A DNA stretch of 64,000 nt from Cryptomeria japonica. Its lineage: Eukaryota; Streptophyta; Pinopsida; Cupressales; Cupressaceae. Where the stretch lies: contig NC_081412.1 in assembly GCF_030272615.1 (NCBI RefSeq), forward strand, positions 687,078,583-687,142,582, in the 5' to 3' direction. Both the position numbers and the translations under genes were made by a program. Below the pieces are notes generated by a model that was not told where the DNA came from, ran no database searches, and saw nothing but the letters and a program-made list of their open reading frames with translations. Below are positions 11,368-22,099 of this stretch, in pieces (within the stretch, counting starts at the first letter, position 1; each line of letters opens with the position of its first letter).

Positions 11368-12750
11368 CTATTGGAAAGAAGTAAACTCAGAAAACAGAAG
11401 TTTGTCTCGAATATCTTTTTGTAAATTAGAAATAAAGATTCTTTGAATATCATTGTCAGGCACTGGAAAAGAAATTTGAGCATACAAATGCTTATATCTA
11501 CCAATGAAATCAGTCACTTTTTCTTTAACACCTTGTTTACAATGCATTAAATCAATCAAAGTAACTTTAGGACTTATATTGTTTTGAAATTGTTGAATGA
11601 AAGCATTTGCAAGTTGTTCGAAAGAAGTAATAGAATAAGAAGGCAACGAGCAATACCATTGTAGGGCTTTGTCTCTTAATGTTCTAGTGAACAGTTTTGC
11701 AAGCAACCTTTGGCCATAAGCAAAATCAGTACAGATTGTTTGAAAAGTCTTAACATGTGTTAGAGGATCACCTTTACCATTATAAAGCTCCAAATGCGGG
11801 ATTTCAACATGTTTAGGAGGGATAGCTCGAACAATGTCAAGAGAAAGTGGGCTCGCAACATCAAATGTGGGCACACTAAACTTAGATTGATTCATAGAGG
11901 CAATTTGTTGCTGTAAAGAAGAGACAGTTTGTGCAAGATTGTTAATGGTCGCTTCAGTCGAAGAATTCATATTAGATGTGTTAGATTGAGATGGAGGTGT
12001 TATGTTATTGAAAGAAGGTAAAGAGTAAGGTGGTGGGACCCTATGATAGTTAGTCATAGGAGATGATTGGACAAGAGGAATACTACAAGGAGGGATGGAA
12101 TGGTTAAATGAATTACCCCCTTGCGTCATGTTCATTTGTGGAGATGTAATAGGGACACTCATTGAAGGAATGAATGAAGAAGTCGGATTAAATGAAGGAA
12201 GAGGGTTAATTGAAGAAGAAGGGTTGCCCCCATGACTGGTGATCATAGGAGGAATGTCTTGTGTAGAAGTAGCCATTATGTTTGATGTAAAGGTAGGTAT
12301 GCTAGCAATAGAAGTCGTCAAAGGAATAGAATGATTGACTTGAGTAGGAGGTTGTGTATAACCCAAATTTTCAGCACAACTCTTCATAGGCATCACGTTC
12401 GAATTCACAATGTGTGAAATACCACGCAAAATATCAATTCCATTCTTATCACTTTGAAGCATACGTTTTAGACCCTCAATTAAAGGAAGAGCTTGACTAT
12501 CGGGATACTCATGAGACATCCATTGGTGAAAATCATCCAATTGGTTATCCAATTTCGAAAGTTGTTCTTCAGAAACCTCATGGAGAGCTTCTTCATCATT
12601 AGGAGGATTAGAGGAATTACCCATGTCCTCGTTAAAAAGGCTATTCAAATTAGGTTCCATCTCCTCAGTAGTTAAACCTTGGAAAGACTTAATTCTACGG
12701 CTTCGTCTAACGGGAATAGTGTAAGTAGGGCTTATTGTTGTAAAACTCAT
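11368..12750 (-). CDS. Element B gag (capsid-like) protein, TAT-type Ty3/gypsy
   Basis: 460 residues from an ATG to TAG. The N-terminal third is Ser/Pro/Asn-rich. Residues about 270-290 form a short Gln-rich helix (NNLAQTVSSLQQQIASMNQ). The last about 150 residues are a Retrotrans_gag-type capsid domain: HLELYNGKGDPLTHVKTFQ, LFTRTLRDKALQWYCSLP, FEQLANAFIQQF, LMHCKQGVKEKVTDFIGRYK. Its expected role is particle assembly and RNA packaging in the cytoplasm. The start is supported because element A begins with the same MSxTTISPTY. The terminal TAG sits between SEFTSFQ and LCATLHNYQ and is conserved in A, so this may be the short product of a gag/gag-pro pair. Confidence 0.82.
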   Translation of the reverse strand: MSFTTISPTYTIPVRRSRRIKSFQGLTTEEMEPNLNSLFNEDMGNSSNPPNDEEALHEVSEEQLSKLDNQLDDFHQWMSHEYPDSQALPLIEGLKRMLQSDKNGIDILRGISHIVNSNVMPMKSCAENLGYTQPPTQVNHSIPLTTSIASIPTFTSNIMATSTQDIPPMITSHGGNPSSSINPLPSFNPTSSFIPSMSVPITSPQMNMTQGGNSFNHSIPPCSIPLVQSSPMTNYHRVPPPYSLPSFNNITPPSQSNTSNMNSSTEATINNLAQTVSSLQQQIASMNQSKFSVPTFDVASPLSLDIVRAIPPKHVEIPHLELYNGKGDPLTHVKTFQTICTDFAYGQRLLAKLFTRTLRDKALQWYCSLPSYSITSFEQLANAFIQQFQNNISPKVTLIDLMHCKQGVKEKVTDFIGRYKHLYAQISFPVPDNDIQRIFISNLQKDIRDKLLFSEFTSFQ

Positions 12751-13933
12751 GCACTAGAAAGAGAGAGAAGATTTTGAATTTAGAGGTAGCAATTTTCAGT
12801 AAAATCAGCCAATCTTCTGGATTTAAGCTGTTAAATGCAATCACAACAGTCTCCCGAAATTTCGGAAAAAATGTCCGGGACCGTGGCGCTCGGAGTGCAA
12901 CACAGTCCTTGCAACTTTTTTCGAAATTTGCAGGGATGAAAGGTATGATGATTTTAAAGCTAATCTCAAAAAAATTGAGTGATTTTACGATCTGTAGATA
13001 GGCCAAATTAAAGTTGCAAATTCAAAATTGAACCCTATCAAGATTGTCGAAAAATGCAAAAATTTGAATTTTGAAAAAGAGAGGGAAACTGAAATTTTGA
13101 ATGTTATGATTTTAGAGGGAATGTCAAGAGCAATGCAAATTTTGAAATTTAAAAATTGACTCAATTTCACGCAAAATTCAATTTTGGAAGCAGAAATCAA
13201 AGTTGTTGTAATTAAGCACTTAATTTCAAAAGTCACAAATTGCAAGAATTTGAATAAAGCACTGAAATTTCGAATGAATGCAAACACACTTTTCAGATTT
13301 AGGACAATAAGAACACAATTTTGACACAAAATTTCAGTTTCAATGATTTTTGAATGTTTAGAAGCCTTAATCCAAGCAATCACAAGACCAACTTTGACTG
13401 TAATTTTGAAAGTGTTATAATTGATAAAATCAGCCAAAATTCTGGATTTTAGCAGGAAAATACAGTAAGATCTCGCTCTCGAAATTTCGGAAAAAATGTC
13501 GGGGACGATGGCGCTCGGAGTGCACACGGTCCTCGCAACTTTTTTCCAAATTTTCAGGGATGAAAGATATTGTGATTTTATTGCGGAATCCAAAGTTACA
13601 ACTGATTTGGAGAAGTTTTGATCAGTGAAATTGTCAGACAAAGGTTGAATCAAGAGGGTTTCAAAAATTAGGGTTTTGACACTTAACCACTTAATTTTCA
13701 AAATTAAAGCATAGATATGAACTGATAATTTGTAATAGAAGGGCAGATCTGAAACAAGCATCAACATTTAGACATTTCACAAGCTTAATTACTAAAAAGA
13801 AAATTTAGGGTTTTTATGCAATTAACCTCTAAAATTTTGCAAAAGATCAAACATGGAAATGTAATCAAGGAATCCAATTTTCAGATCTAACTATGAATAA
13901 TCAGAAAGGATGTTCACGTCGGGTTCACCAAAA
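12751..13933 (-). other. Element B leader with internal direct repeat and PBS
   Basis: A 1.2-kb untranslated leader. The PBS TGGTGAACCCGACGTGAA (13913-13930, - strand) lies 3 nt inside the 5' LTR and matches A's PBS over the first 13 nt. Two direct copies of about 155 bp occur at 12796-12960 and 13424-13580. Each contains AAATTTCGGAAAAAATGTC followed by a GGGAC...GGCGCTCGGAGTGCA core and GCAACTTTTTTC. A related GGGACGATGGC core also occurs in the LTR (7697-7735). The other open frames in this stretch look incidental. Confidence 0.65.
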
Positions 13934-15157
13934 TGTAAAGCGGAAAATCGCGATCGAACCCTAGTTGCTCTCCCCTCTTCCAACTCCAAGGAGAGAGAAG
14001 GGAGATTCACTAGGGTTGATGGTTTTCACTTAGGGGAGAGACTTTACATTCAAAAGAGGGGTTGAAACCCACAAGATCTAATCCCACACAATGCAAGATT
14101 GGATGCTGAATGAGTTTCAAGGGTTAAGAAAGCAAGGCTACCCTCTTTTGTAAAGAATGTGCATAGAAGAATTAAGCTAGGAATGCATAGAAAGTGACAA
14201 AGATTCGCTTATAAACTGAGATAGGAATACAGTATGAAGCTGCGGACCTGGAATTAGCAGTGAAATGTTGATACGGCGTTGTCCTGCAAATTTGAGCAAA
14301 AGTCACTGGGACGATGGCGCTCGACCGCCACGGTCCTTCGAAAAATCCGCGAAACGAAGGGGGATCTTTTCGTCTTTGCACAAGGATTCCAGATCTTCAA
14401 TTTCAGCCGCGTACCTGCAACCTACACACAGAAAAGCGAAGATGATTGGGGGTTAGGGATTAGGGGTTTGCCTTTAGGTCAAACCCCGGTTTTGGAATTA
14501 ACCAAGAAATGAGCAAGTGCTGTAAATGTAAATGTATGTAAAACAAGTACTAATACCTTGTTGTAAGGATGTTTGTATCCTTATGTGCGAAGGTATAGAT
14601 GTTGTTGTTTGTTGTATGTTGTATGTTGTATGTTGTATGTAGCATGTAGTATGTGATCTCCTCTTCAATGGTTGAATCCTTGACTTGAATGCAACACTTA
14701 GCCTTGAATGGAGACTTGAAATGATCAATTGCTTGAAGGAATGCTTGAATGCTTGAATGCTTGAGTATAGTTTCCATGCTTTTCCATCATGTGTGTCTCT
14801 TATCCAAATGAGAGAGGAAAATGTAGTTTATATACTTGTCATTTAGGGCTGATAGACTGATTTTCCCGACCTTAGGCCGACCAGGAAAGATAATTTTCCA
14901 AATTGCAAACAAAAAGACCCGAGACCCCTTAGGAGACCGGGCCCAAAATAGGACCCAAGGACCAGGGCGCTGGGCGCTCTAGTCCCACCTCCCGGGACAG
15001 CAGGGTGCAAAGGAGGTTCAGGCCAGGGTGCAAGAAAATGCAGTTTTCAGTGTCATAATCAGGTTTCAGGGTCTCCATTCAGGTTGCGTGTTGCATCGCC
15101 ATCGTGAAGACCGAAATGCAGTCGAAATTGCAAGTGTCGCAATTTTAGGACGGTACA
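13934..15157 (-). repeat. 5' LTR of element B (right end on + strand)
   Basis: Partner of 7324-8563, ending at GACGGTACA just before the CCATG TSD. It carries four TGTTGTA units (three in the other LTR) near 14600 and three GAATGCTT units near 14740. It would drive transcription leftward into the leader and gag. Confidence 0.93.
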
Positions 15158-15162
15158 CCATG

Positions 15163-15775
15163 TTGACTCAAAAGATACATGTGTTCCCTTCTTCCATGGT
15201 GGTTTCCTTTCTTTGGGGGATGAGGAAAATTCTATGCACATATATATATATGCATGATATACATGAGTTATCATAAAAAGAATACTGACCCCAGAATTAA
15301 GTGAAGCCACCCCATGCTTTGTGTTTTGTGTTCATTATCTTTTGATTTATCCTCTCTTGGGGGCTAAATTATTGCAAAAACGTGCTTGTCTTTTTGGGTG
15401 TATCCTACCTTAAAACAATTACTCCCAGCAACGCATGTGCAATTGCTTTAACATGGGGGCATACACTCCGCTCATGATTCTCTCTCTTGATACTTAAAGT
15501 TACTTAGCGAACTTTGTCTTTGCTTTGTAATTTTTGGTGCTTTTTCTTTTCATGACTTATAGTAAGAGAACCTTACTATTCGTAGTCATAGTTCTCTCTT
15601 TCTCTCTCATGATCTTCCCTTTTACCTTATCATTGAAGTCGTAAGATCCTAAAGTACACTAGGGGCTTGGTGTATCTTGCCTCTTTGATGTGGTAAAAGC
15701 CTTTCAATCTGAATTCCTTGTACTTTACCATTAGTATTTGCATAAGCTCATACTCCTGCTAAAGTGGGGGCTAAA
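15163..15775 (+). other. Element A interior resumed after B: 3' non-coding region and PPT
   Basis: Directly collinear with 7189-7323 when element B and one CCATG are removed: the phrase leading to TTGACTCAAAAGATACATG matches B's own interior at about 9120-9190 on the other strand. It contains an (AT)n-like TATATATATATGCATG at 15240-15256 and ends with PPT AGTGGGGGCTAAA (15763-15775). No coding sequence is seen. Confidence 0.8.
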
Positions 15776-16953
15776 TGTAGCATCCTAAAATTGCACCCCT
15801 CACAATTTTTTATCACATTTGGGTCTTCACCTTAGTGTTTGTGCCCCTCGGCCTGATCAAAGACTTGATTATGCTCACACATGTCAAAATCACCATTCGG
15901 CTCAAAGGTGCACCCAGCTGCCAACTTGATCCTACCTCAAATTAGAGTAGGACCAAGGTGTGGTGCCCTGGTCCCCCTTAATGGGGACCTATTTTTGGGC
16001 TCCTCCTCCATCTCAAATTTGAAGCGGGAAAACCCCTCCATGTCGGCTCAAGTCAGAAAATTAATTCAGTTTTCCCTCAAGAAAGTATATAAGATCTCCC
16101 CTCTCATTTGAATATCCACAATAATCCATGACAATCCATAATCATTTTCAAGCATCTGAGCATTCAAGAGATCAAGCATTCAAGCATTCAAGAGCAATTG
16201 AGTATTTTCAGTCTTCCTTCAAGATTTGGAGCAGCAATAAAGTCAATATTTCAAGCATTGAACTAGAGGAGATCATCATTCTAATTCACGAAGTCATAAT
16301 TCCATGTGGAGGCAAGAAAAACTTCACAAGGAGGTATAAGTATTTCATTTTCAGTCAATTTAGCATCCCCTCAAAGAGGAGGATTTCTACTTTCAGTCAT
16401 TTCAATTACATTATTTCAACCACTTGGTTAATTCCAAAACTGGGGTTTGACCTAAAGATGAACCCCTATTCTCAACATATTCCCCTTTTCTTCTATGTAC
16501 AGGAAGCAGGTGTGCAGTTGTACCTCTAAAATTAAGCTTTATTTGCAATGATGAAAAAACCCTTTTCGATGCACAGAAAGTTCAAAGGACCAAAAGCATG
16601 GGTGTCTTGTTCCGGAGACACGGTCCCTGCTAGTTTTGGCAGATTTCATAGAGGAGCTTTGAATCATCTCAAACTTCTCAGATCCAAGTGCACGATGAAA
16701 TACCGAATCTATAGCTCACTGTTTTCTCATATTTGTCTTCATTTACAACACTTAGTTTTAATTCAACTAGTCAACTTACAAAAGAGGGTCAAACATTTAG
16801 TAATCAGTCCTAATCCGATTAGTGACTGAATCTAGTAGATTTACCCCCTCATTTGAATGTAAAGGCATCATCTCCCCCAAGCGAAAATAGGTGATTTGGT
16901 GCTTTTTCCTTCATTGTTGCAAATTGCCAAGTCACCTAATTTTCCCCTTTACA
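15776..16953 (+). repeat. 3' LTR of element A
   Basis: Direct repeat of 1130-2330, clearly diverged from it (substitutions throughout, 1178 versus 1201 bp). It is followed by ACTGA, the probable TSD partner of GCTGA at 1125-1129. Confidence 0.9.
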
Positions 16954-17760
16954 ACTGAGTACATGGAAAACATGAGATGGATCAATTTCCATTTGGATGA
17001 AAGGGGAGATATTGTTTACAAAGATGGTTTTTATGAATACTCCAAATATGGTAGTTTGCAGTCTTATCAGAATCAATCATAGGTAGAAAGGAGAGATAAC
17101 TGCATTTATTGGAGATCAAGTTGCAACTATTAAGTGGCTCTAAAAAGATGAAAATATTTAGTCAATAAGATCCCACCGTCATGAGAATATCAGAACATCA
17201 CCAGTAGGTAAGACATCAAAATACATGACAGGTGAAGATTACTAAATGTAGTAATCTAATCTCATAAATTGATCTAAGAATGGAAGGAGAAGCAATTAAT
17301 GAGGACGACCAATCAGCCTGTAAGGTAGATTTCTTGGAAGATAGAGAAGAACTTTTTGAATTGTCCTTTTGAAGGAAAAGTCTTCAATGTACTGAGATGA
17401 CTACTAAGTGTAGGTAAGATGAAGGGAGATGTAGAGAGGGAAATAGAGAAGTGTGTGTTCTGAATAGCGTGTGTGTAGAAAAGAAAAAGTGCAGAGGACA
17501 TAACAGTGAAGTGTGGAAAACACAGTGGTAATTCAAACTGAGAAAAATCAAGAGAGTGAAAAGAGGACAAGGCATGAGAACAGAGTGAGAAAATAGCAGA
17601 GGACTGAGAGTTGTGTGGAAAGAGAAGAAGAGGAAAGAAAGGAAAAGGCAAAATTTGATAGAAGAGATAAAAGAATAGTAGAATAAGCTTATGAGCAGAG
17701 AAGTACTAAGTCTTTCACAAAAGGAGAAAACACAGTGAGTTACAAAAATCATTTGTAACA
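16954..17760. other. Spacer right of element A
   Basis: No gene recognised. The first 140 bp contain a short open frame with no known domain (TEYMENMRW to SYQNQS). From about 17300 to 17740 the + strand is strongly purine-rich (GAGAAAATAGCAGAGGACTG-like), which produces spurious long frames on the other strand. Confidence 0.4.
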
Positions 17761-18130
17761 AGGTGATTAACTTATTGATGTAATCTTCTATTGTATATCA
17801 TCTAAGTGGGTGTTCAAATTAGGGGTAGGTGCTCCTTTGAGTTAGTGCTCATAAAAATAGGGGTTTGTTCTCCTTTGGGTTGGTGCCCATAAACATTGTA
17901 ATAAAAATATTTTTCATTGTGAGGTTGGATTAGAGTAGTAGACTCTAGCAACATTTCTCATTAACATTTTTCCCCACTATGGATTTTCCTTGTATATTTG
18001 GTGTTATGTGTTTGTCCTATGTGTGAATGTGATCTTGATTTCCCTGCATTTCTATTATTAGTGTTTCCATAGTTGAATATCAAGTTTTAAAGTTTCACTG
18101 ATTCACCCCCCCCCCCCCCAACCTCTCAAT
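17761..18130 (+). repeat. Probable 3' part of a copia-type LTR (H)
   Basis: The stretch ends with CACTGATTCAC, a run of 13-14 C (from about 18106), then CTCTCAATG. This is the same arrangement as the U5 ends of the LTRs of C, D, E and F: short stem, TTCAC plus C-run loop, and complementary arm. The upstream phrase CCCCACTATGGATTTTCCTTG resembles their U5 region. No TSD or left edge could be set. It abuts the gypsy relic directly, suggesting a truncated junction. Confidence 0.4.
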
Positions 18131-19289
18131 GGTCAATTGTGTTCCTTTAGTAACAAAAAATATTCTTGCACTTGCTCCATGTTGTGTAAATGATCTGTCA
18201 AAATAGAGTTGCCATAATTTTAAAAGTGTTGTTGTTAGGATAGATTCATTGGGAAATTTTGAAACCAATGGATGATCATCTATCATGGGTGCATCTACAC
18301 ATTGATTAGCAACGAGTTGTCCTTTGATGGCCTTTATCTTGACATATTCAATATCAAATTCATTCAGGATCATTACCCATTTTGCCAATCTTCCTATAAG
18401 AGTTGCTTGGTTAAGCAAGTACTTGAGGGGATCAATCTTAGATACAAGCTTTGTTTTGTGAGTGAGCATGTAGCGTCATAATTTTTGCAAGGCAAAAACT
18501 ATGACAACACACACATGCTTGATAGAAGTGTAATTCAACTCATTATATCCCACCATTGTGTGACTGATGTAGTAGATAGCTCATTCTTTTCTATCTCAAT
18601 CTTGTTGTGCTAAAAGTTCCTGCAGTATTGTTGTTGTTGCTGATATGTAAAGAAGTAAGGGCTTTCCCTTGATAAGTGGAATGATACCAAGAGAATTCAT
18701 GAGATAGTATTTGAGCATTTCAAAAGCTTGTTGACACTAATCATCTCATCTAAATTTGATGTTCTTGTGTAGAAAATGTGTGAATGAATGACAATTATAT
18801 GCAAGTTAAGCAATGAATTTTCTAATTGACTATATCTTCTCTTGTAATGATCTTAATAGACTAATATGCTTTAGTGGAGGCATCTCTATAATAGCTTTGA
18901 ATTTCACCGAATCAACTTCAATACCTTGTTGTGATACTATTTATCCTAGGAGCTTCCTGAAGGTTACCTCAAAGATACATTTCTTAAGATTTAATAACAC
19001 TTTATATTTCTCTAGTTGTGTGAAAATCTTGTCTAAAACATCCAAATGGATTTCTCTAGTGGGAAATTTTCCCAAGAGGTCCTCTACCTAGTCTTCCATC
19101 AAAGTATGCATCATGTCATGAAAGACCGTGTTCATAGATCTCTAATAAGTAGCACTTGCATTTTTTAAACCAAAAGGCATGACAGGTTCCAACAAAAGGT
19201 TACCCAAGGACATGTGAAATCAGTCGTATGTTGGTCCTCAGGTGCGATCTTTATCTTTCTCCTGTCTCCATTGATCTTACTTTGATATG
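18131..19289 (-). pseudogene. Decayed Ty3/gypsy reverse transcriptase-RNase H relic
   Basis: Conceptual - strand translation across frames gives recognisable gypsy RT pieces from the right end leftward: MPFGLKNASATYQRSM-like, then VEDLL, then LHLDVLDKIFTQLEKYKVLLNLKKC, then VSQQGIEVDSVKFKAI. These are followed by RNase H-type text (KIDPLKYLLNQATLIGRLAKWVMILNEFDIEY at 18400-18300, IKGQLVANQ) and finally FTQHGASARIFFVTKG near 18150. Stops and frame changes are frequent, so it is dead. The RNase H part breaks off at 18131, where LTR-like DNA begins. It could be the pol of the autonomous partner class of A/B, but decay prevents a firm link. Confidence 0.75.
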
Positions 19290-19801
19290 TTTGCTCTCAG
19301 CTTTTTATGCTTACAAAAGAGCTCAATGGTGAACATATGTAGTTGTTATGATATAGCTTGATGTAGGCTAAAGTCAATTCAGCAGAATACAAGTATGCCC
19401 CAAGATTGATAGATTGAAAAGAGAGAGGAGGAAGACTCTTATATAGAGAGCATTCTAAAAACAAAGGGATGGGATTAAGAAGTGAGATAAAAGATGGTTG
19501 GCTAAGATTGAAGGGTAGGTAGATGAAATAATAAAATAAAGGGAGTGGTTAAGATAAGTGAGGGAAAAAGATAAATTAATAAATTAAATAAATTCAAGAA
19601 TTTATTTAATTAATAGAGAGATGGGCCACATAAATTAAATAAATAAAAATATTTATTTAAATTAGGATAGAAAAGGGATAAGAATAGGTTTAGTGAATTA
19701 ATTAAATAAATAAATATTCATCTAATTAATAGAAAAAGGGGGATAATTAAATAAATATGAATATTTATTTAATTAGGCTAGGACAATTTTAGGTGTTTAC
19801 A
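19290..19801 (-). repeat. Candidate gypsy LTR fragment with AT-rich hairpin cluster
   Basis: Read on the - strand it begins TGTAAACACCTAAAATTGTCC, similar in form to the TGTAGCATCCTAAAATTG start of A and B. It contains a TATA-like CTTATATAGAGAG near 19437. Between 19571 and 19785 lie four palindromes of ATTAAATAAATA type. Two are perfect: 13-bp arms at 19583-19610, and 14-bp arms around 19743-19773. The left edge is uncertain and no TSD was found, so this may be a solo LTR or the upstream LTR of the neighbouring relic. Confidence 0.4.
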
Positions 19802-20149
19802 CAACCAAACAAACTTCTAAAAATCAAGCTGCATCTTTTTGCGTTAGACTTGCAAAGACTAAGAATCAAAATATAACATATCAATCAAGGGTATTGAGCA
19901 TGGGTCACATCCCATCGAGTAGGTACAAATATATTGTAAGATAGTATCACTAGTAAGAAGGTGAACATAGGAAAATATACTTAAAAGATAGAATATACCA
20001 AAGGAGGATATATGATGGGAATGCATATGAATGCATAAGGACATATAAGGGTGTATAGGATATATAGAATGAATGTAATCAAGATAATTGCTTTTGTGTG
20101 TCATTATAATTTATTATGTATGTTATTGGTATTTTGTTAATTAGGTAAT
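19802..20149. other. Spacer without recognisable gene
   Basis: AT-rich sequence between the LTR-like fragment and the LINE relic. The short frames present carry no domain or conservation that I can identify. Confidence 0.4.
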
Positions 20150-20978
20150 CATCTATTTAGATGTAATTCTTTATTTTCCTTAATAGGACTTAGTTTTGGG
20201 TATAAGACTTCAACATTAGAAACTCATTGGGGTTTAGAACTCTAGTATTGATCCCCAATTTTCTTGGTAACAGGGGTCAAAGATATGTGATGAGATTTTT
20301 ATTTTGGAGCTTGTCATAGAGGGTTCTCCAAGCTAAGCATTGGGATTGAGTATCAACCTTGGCCTTCCAAATTTATTGGCCAAGTCTATTCAATTTAGAC
20401 TAGCTAAAGTTGTAGCTCCAAAGAGAGTTTATGTTGGGGGAGATACCAAGAGATGGGGTAAAGGGGAAACACTAGTGGTTATGAGAGCTTGAGCCTCAAT
20501 AATACTTGCAAAAATAATCATGGATTTGGATGGACGTAAGATTATAAAGACTAGGGGACAAGTTGCTATATAAGTAAAATCTCATTTTTTCCAAGCCTTC
20601 CAACTAAAATTATTAGGGTCCCAAAGATCTTTAGAGGTCTAAATTCCTTTTTTAATAAGCATTTATTATGGGTTTGCATGATTTGACCTAGGAATTTGTT
20701 GTCTAATTGAATATGTCTATTCCACCAAATGGATGAGGAGGAAAATATTAAGCAATGGATAAGAAACTAATCATACCATAAGAATATTTTAGAGGTGATT
20801 TTCTAGTCCTTCTAAACAGAGTTAAATAGGGTTCCTTAACTATTTGTTTTAAAGAAAGGGACCATGAGGAGTTTGTCTCACCAATTCACTAATTTCCATG
20901 GGCATCATTTTGTAGAAATATGAATATGGTATCTCATTGGATATTTCTAAGGATATTTACCTTCAATAGACTTCATTC
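20150..20978 (-). pseudogene. LINE relic, 3' portion
   Basis: The - strand translation gives decayed C-terminal LINE text: SSSIWWNRHIQLDNK-like, SKDLWDPNNFSWKAW, and a serine/proline-rich tail. It is the continuation of the LINE relic at 43015-44640. Removing element C and one copy of its CATTC TSD joins a segment reading GLGITDPCSQGIYLITKWLE to this one. The 3' limit near 20150 is approximate, and no poly(A) tail or TSD was identified. Stops are frequent. Confidence 0.6.
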
Positions 20979-22099
20979 TGATGGACTTGAAAAACACTGA
21001 GATGGGGGGGTGAATCAGTGACACCAAAAATAAAACTACTTCAAACACTAACCGGTAGATGAAATTAACTAAACTTTTAAACACAATGCATGTAATCCAA
21101 AATGATATAACAACATACACAACAAGTAAAACAACAAGTATAACACAAGTGTTTGTACCTGGAAAACCCAAATAGGTAAAAAATATGGTGAGATGGAACT
21201 CACAAGTTAACTATCTGCAGTAATAGATAACTGACCAGTTAGGGTCTACAAAGTGCTCTGGTAGGAGTGAATCTTGTTAGAGATCCCAAAGCTTGATTAG
21301 AAGCTTGTACCCTGTTAAAGGTAGTACCCTATTAGGAGTAAACTCAATGGAAGATTTCTGAACCCAAACTAATGGATCACCCTGTTAGAGGATTTGTACA
21401 AAGAAGCTTGTTAGACCTTACCCGGTTAGGGGATTTGAATTATGTTGTGATTGTTACAAAACAACGGGATTGGTTTGATATGTCTGAGTAGCACAATAAT
21501 TTCTTGATCAAATCCTTCTAAACATATTCAATACTGCTCTTTTGCATACTCTGCAACTTAACTCTTTTGACTTTTGCACACAACATCACTTTCACTCATA
21601 TGAAATAATTCATTGTAATGTCAATATATAGACATTAAGATTTCATATCGGCCCAAATAAAGTATAACACAATTTCCTAGGTGTAGTGTATCTGGTCAAG
21701 TGATCATAACTCATCACAAAAATACCGCCAAAATTTTTCGGTGGGATAACTCATCATGATTTGTGGTAACTCATCACAAAATCAACAAATACCGATTGGA
21801 ACAATCAATACCAGTTAGAGTTAAATATATGAACTGTTATCCTTGAATCTTCTGATATAATCTCTGCTTGATCTTCATGTGATGCCGACTAATATGTATC
21901 CATTGGTTGTCTTTTATGCATATACCGATTGTCACAAAGTACCGGTTAGAGATAAACATCTTAGTATAACTTCTAGCATACCAGTTGTAGAATAAACAAC
22001 TTGAAGTTATACCGGTAGACAATATAAACATATGTATGTGTATGTGTTCCATCAATGACAACATAGGATGAATATATTACAATCATCATCAAGCCAACA
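20979..22099 (-). repeat. 3' LTR of element C (left)
   Basis: 1121 bp, TG...CA, repeated at 27268-28272 plus fragments. In element orientation the U5 end carries CACTGATTCAC, a C-run and TCTCAGTG, a hairpin shared with D, E and F. The U3 side abuts PPT GCCAAAGGAGGAGAT (22100-22114). Confidence 0.9.

Larger units (their letters stand above)
7324..15157 (-). mobile_element. Element B: TR-GAG-type LTR retrotransposon inserted in element A
   Basis: Terminal direct repeats 7324-8563 and 13934-15157 are flanked by a perfect 5-bp TSD, CCATG (7319-7323 and 15158-15162). By eye they differ by only about 1-2% plus small repeat-number indels, so B is fairly young. Read on the - strand: LTR, PBS (13913-13930), leader, gag/protease-like frame (12750-9307), 3' non-coding DNA, PPT AGTGGGGGCTAAA (8564-8576), LTR. 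No RT, RNase H or integrase is present in its 5.4-kb interior, so it must have used proteins made elsewhere. The interior is homologous to A's, including A's segment 15163-15775, so B inserted into a relative in opposite orientation. Confidence 0.93.
1130..16953 (+). mobile_element. Element A: gag-only LTR retrotransposon (Ty3/gypsy, TAT-like gag), split by element B
   Basis: Two direct LTRs (1130-2330 and 15776-16953) start TGTAGCATCCTAAAATTG and end TTTACA. They bound an interior in two parts, 2331-7323 and 15163-15775, separated by element B. The flanking 5-mers are GCTGA and ACTGA, a TSD with one change. The interior has a PBS, a long leader, a gag/protease-like pseudogene and a polypurine tract (15763-15775), but no reverse transcriptase, RNase H or integrase. 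That is the layout of a non-autonomous TR-GAG-type element. The LTRs differ at many positions and in length, so A is clearly older than B. Joining the two interior halves across B restores collinearity with B's own interior. Confidence 0.9.

Noticed and set aside
17313-17761. - strand frames of over 110 codons rich in Ser/Leu/Phe
   Set aside because: They translate the complement of a purine-rich tract; composition, not a gene.
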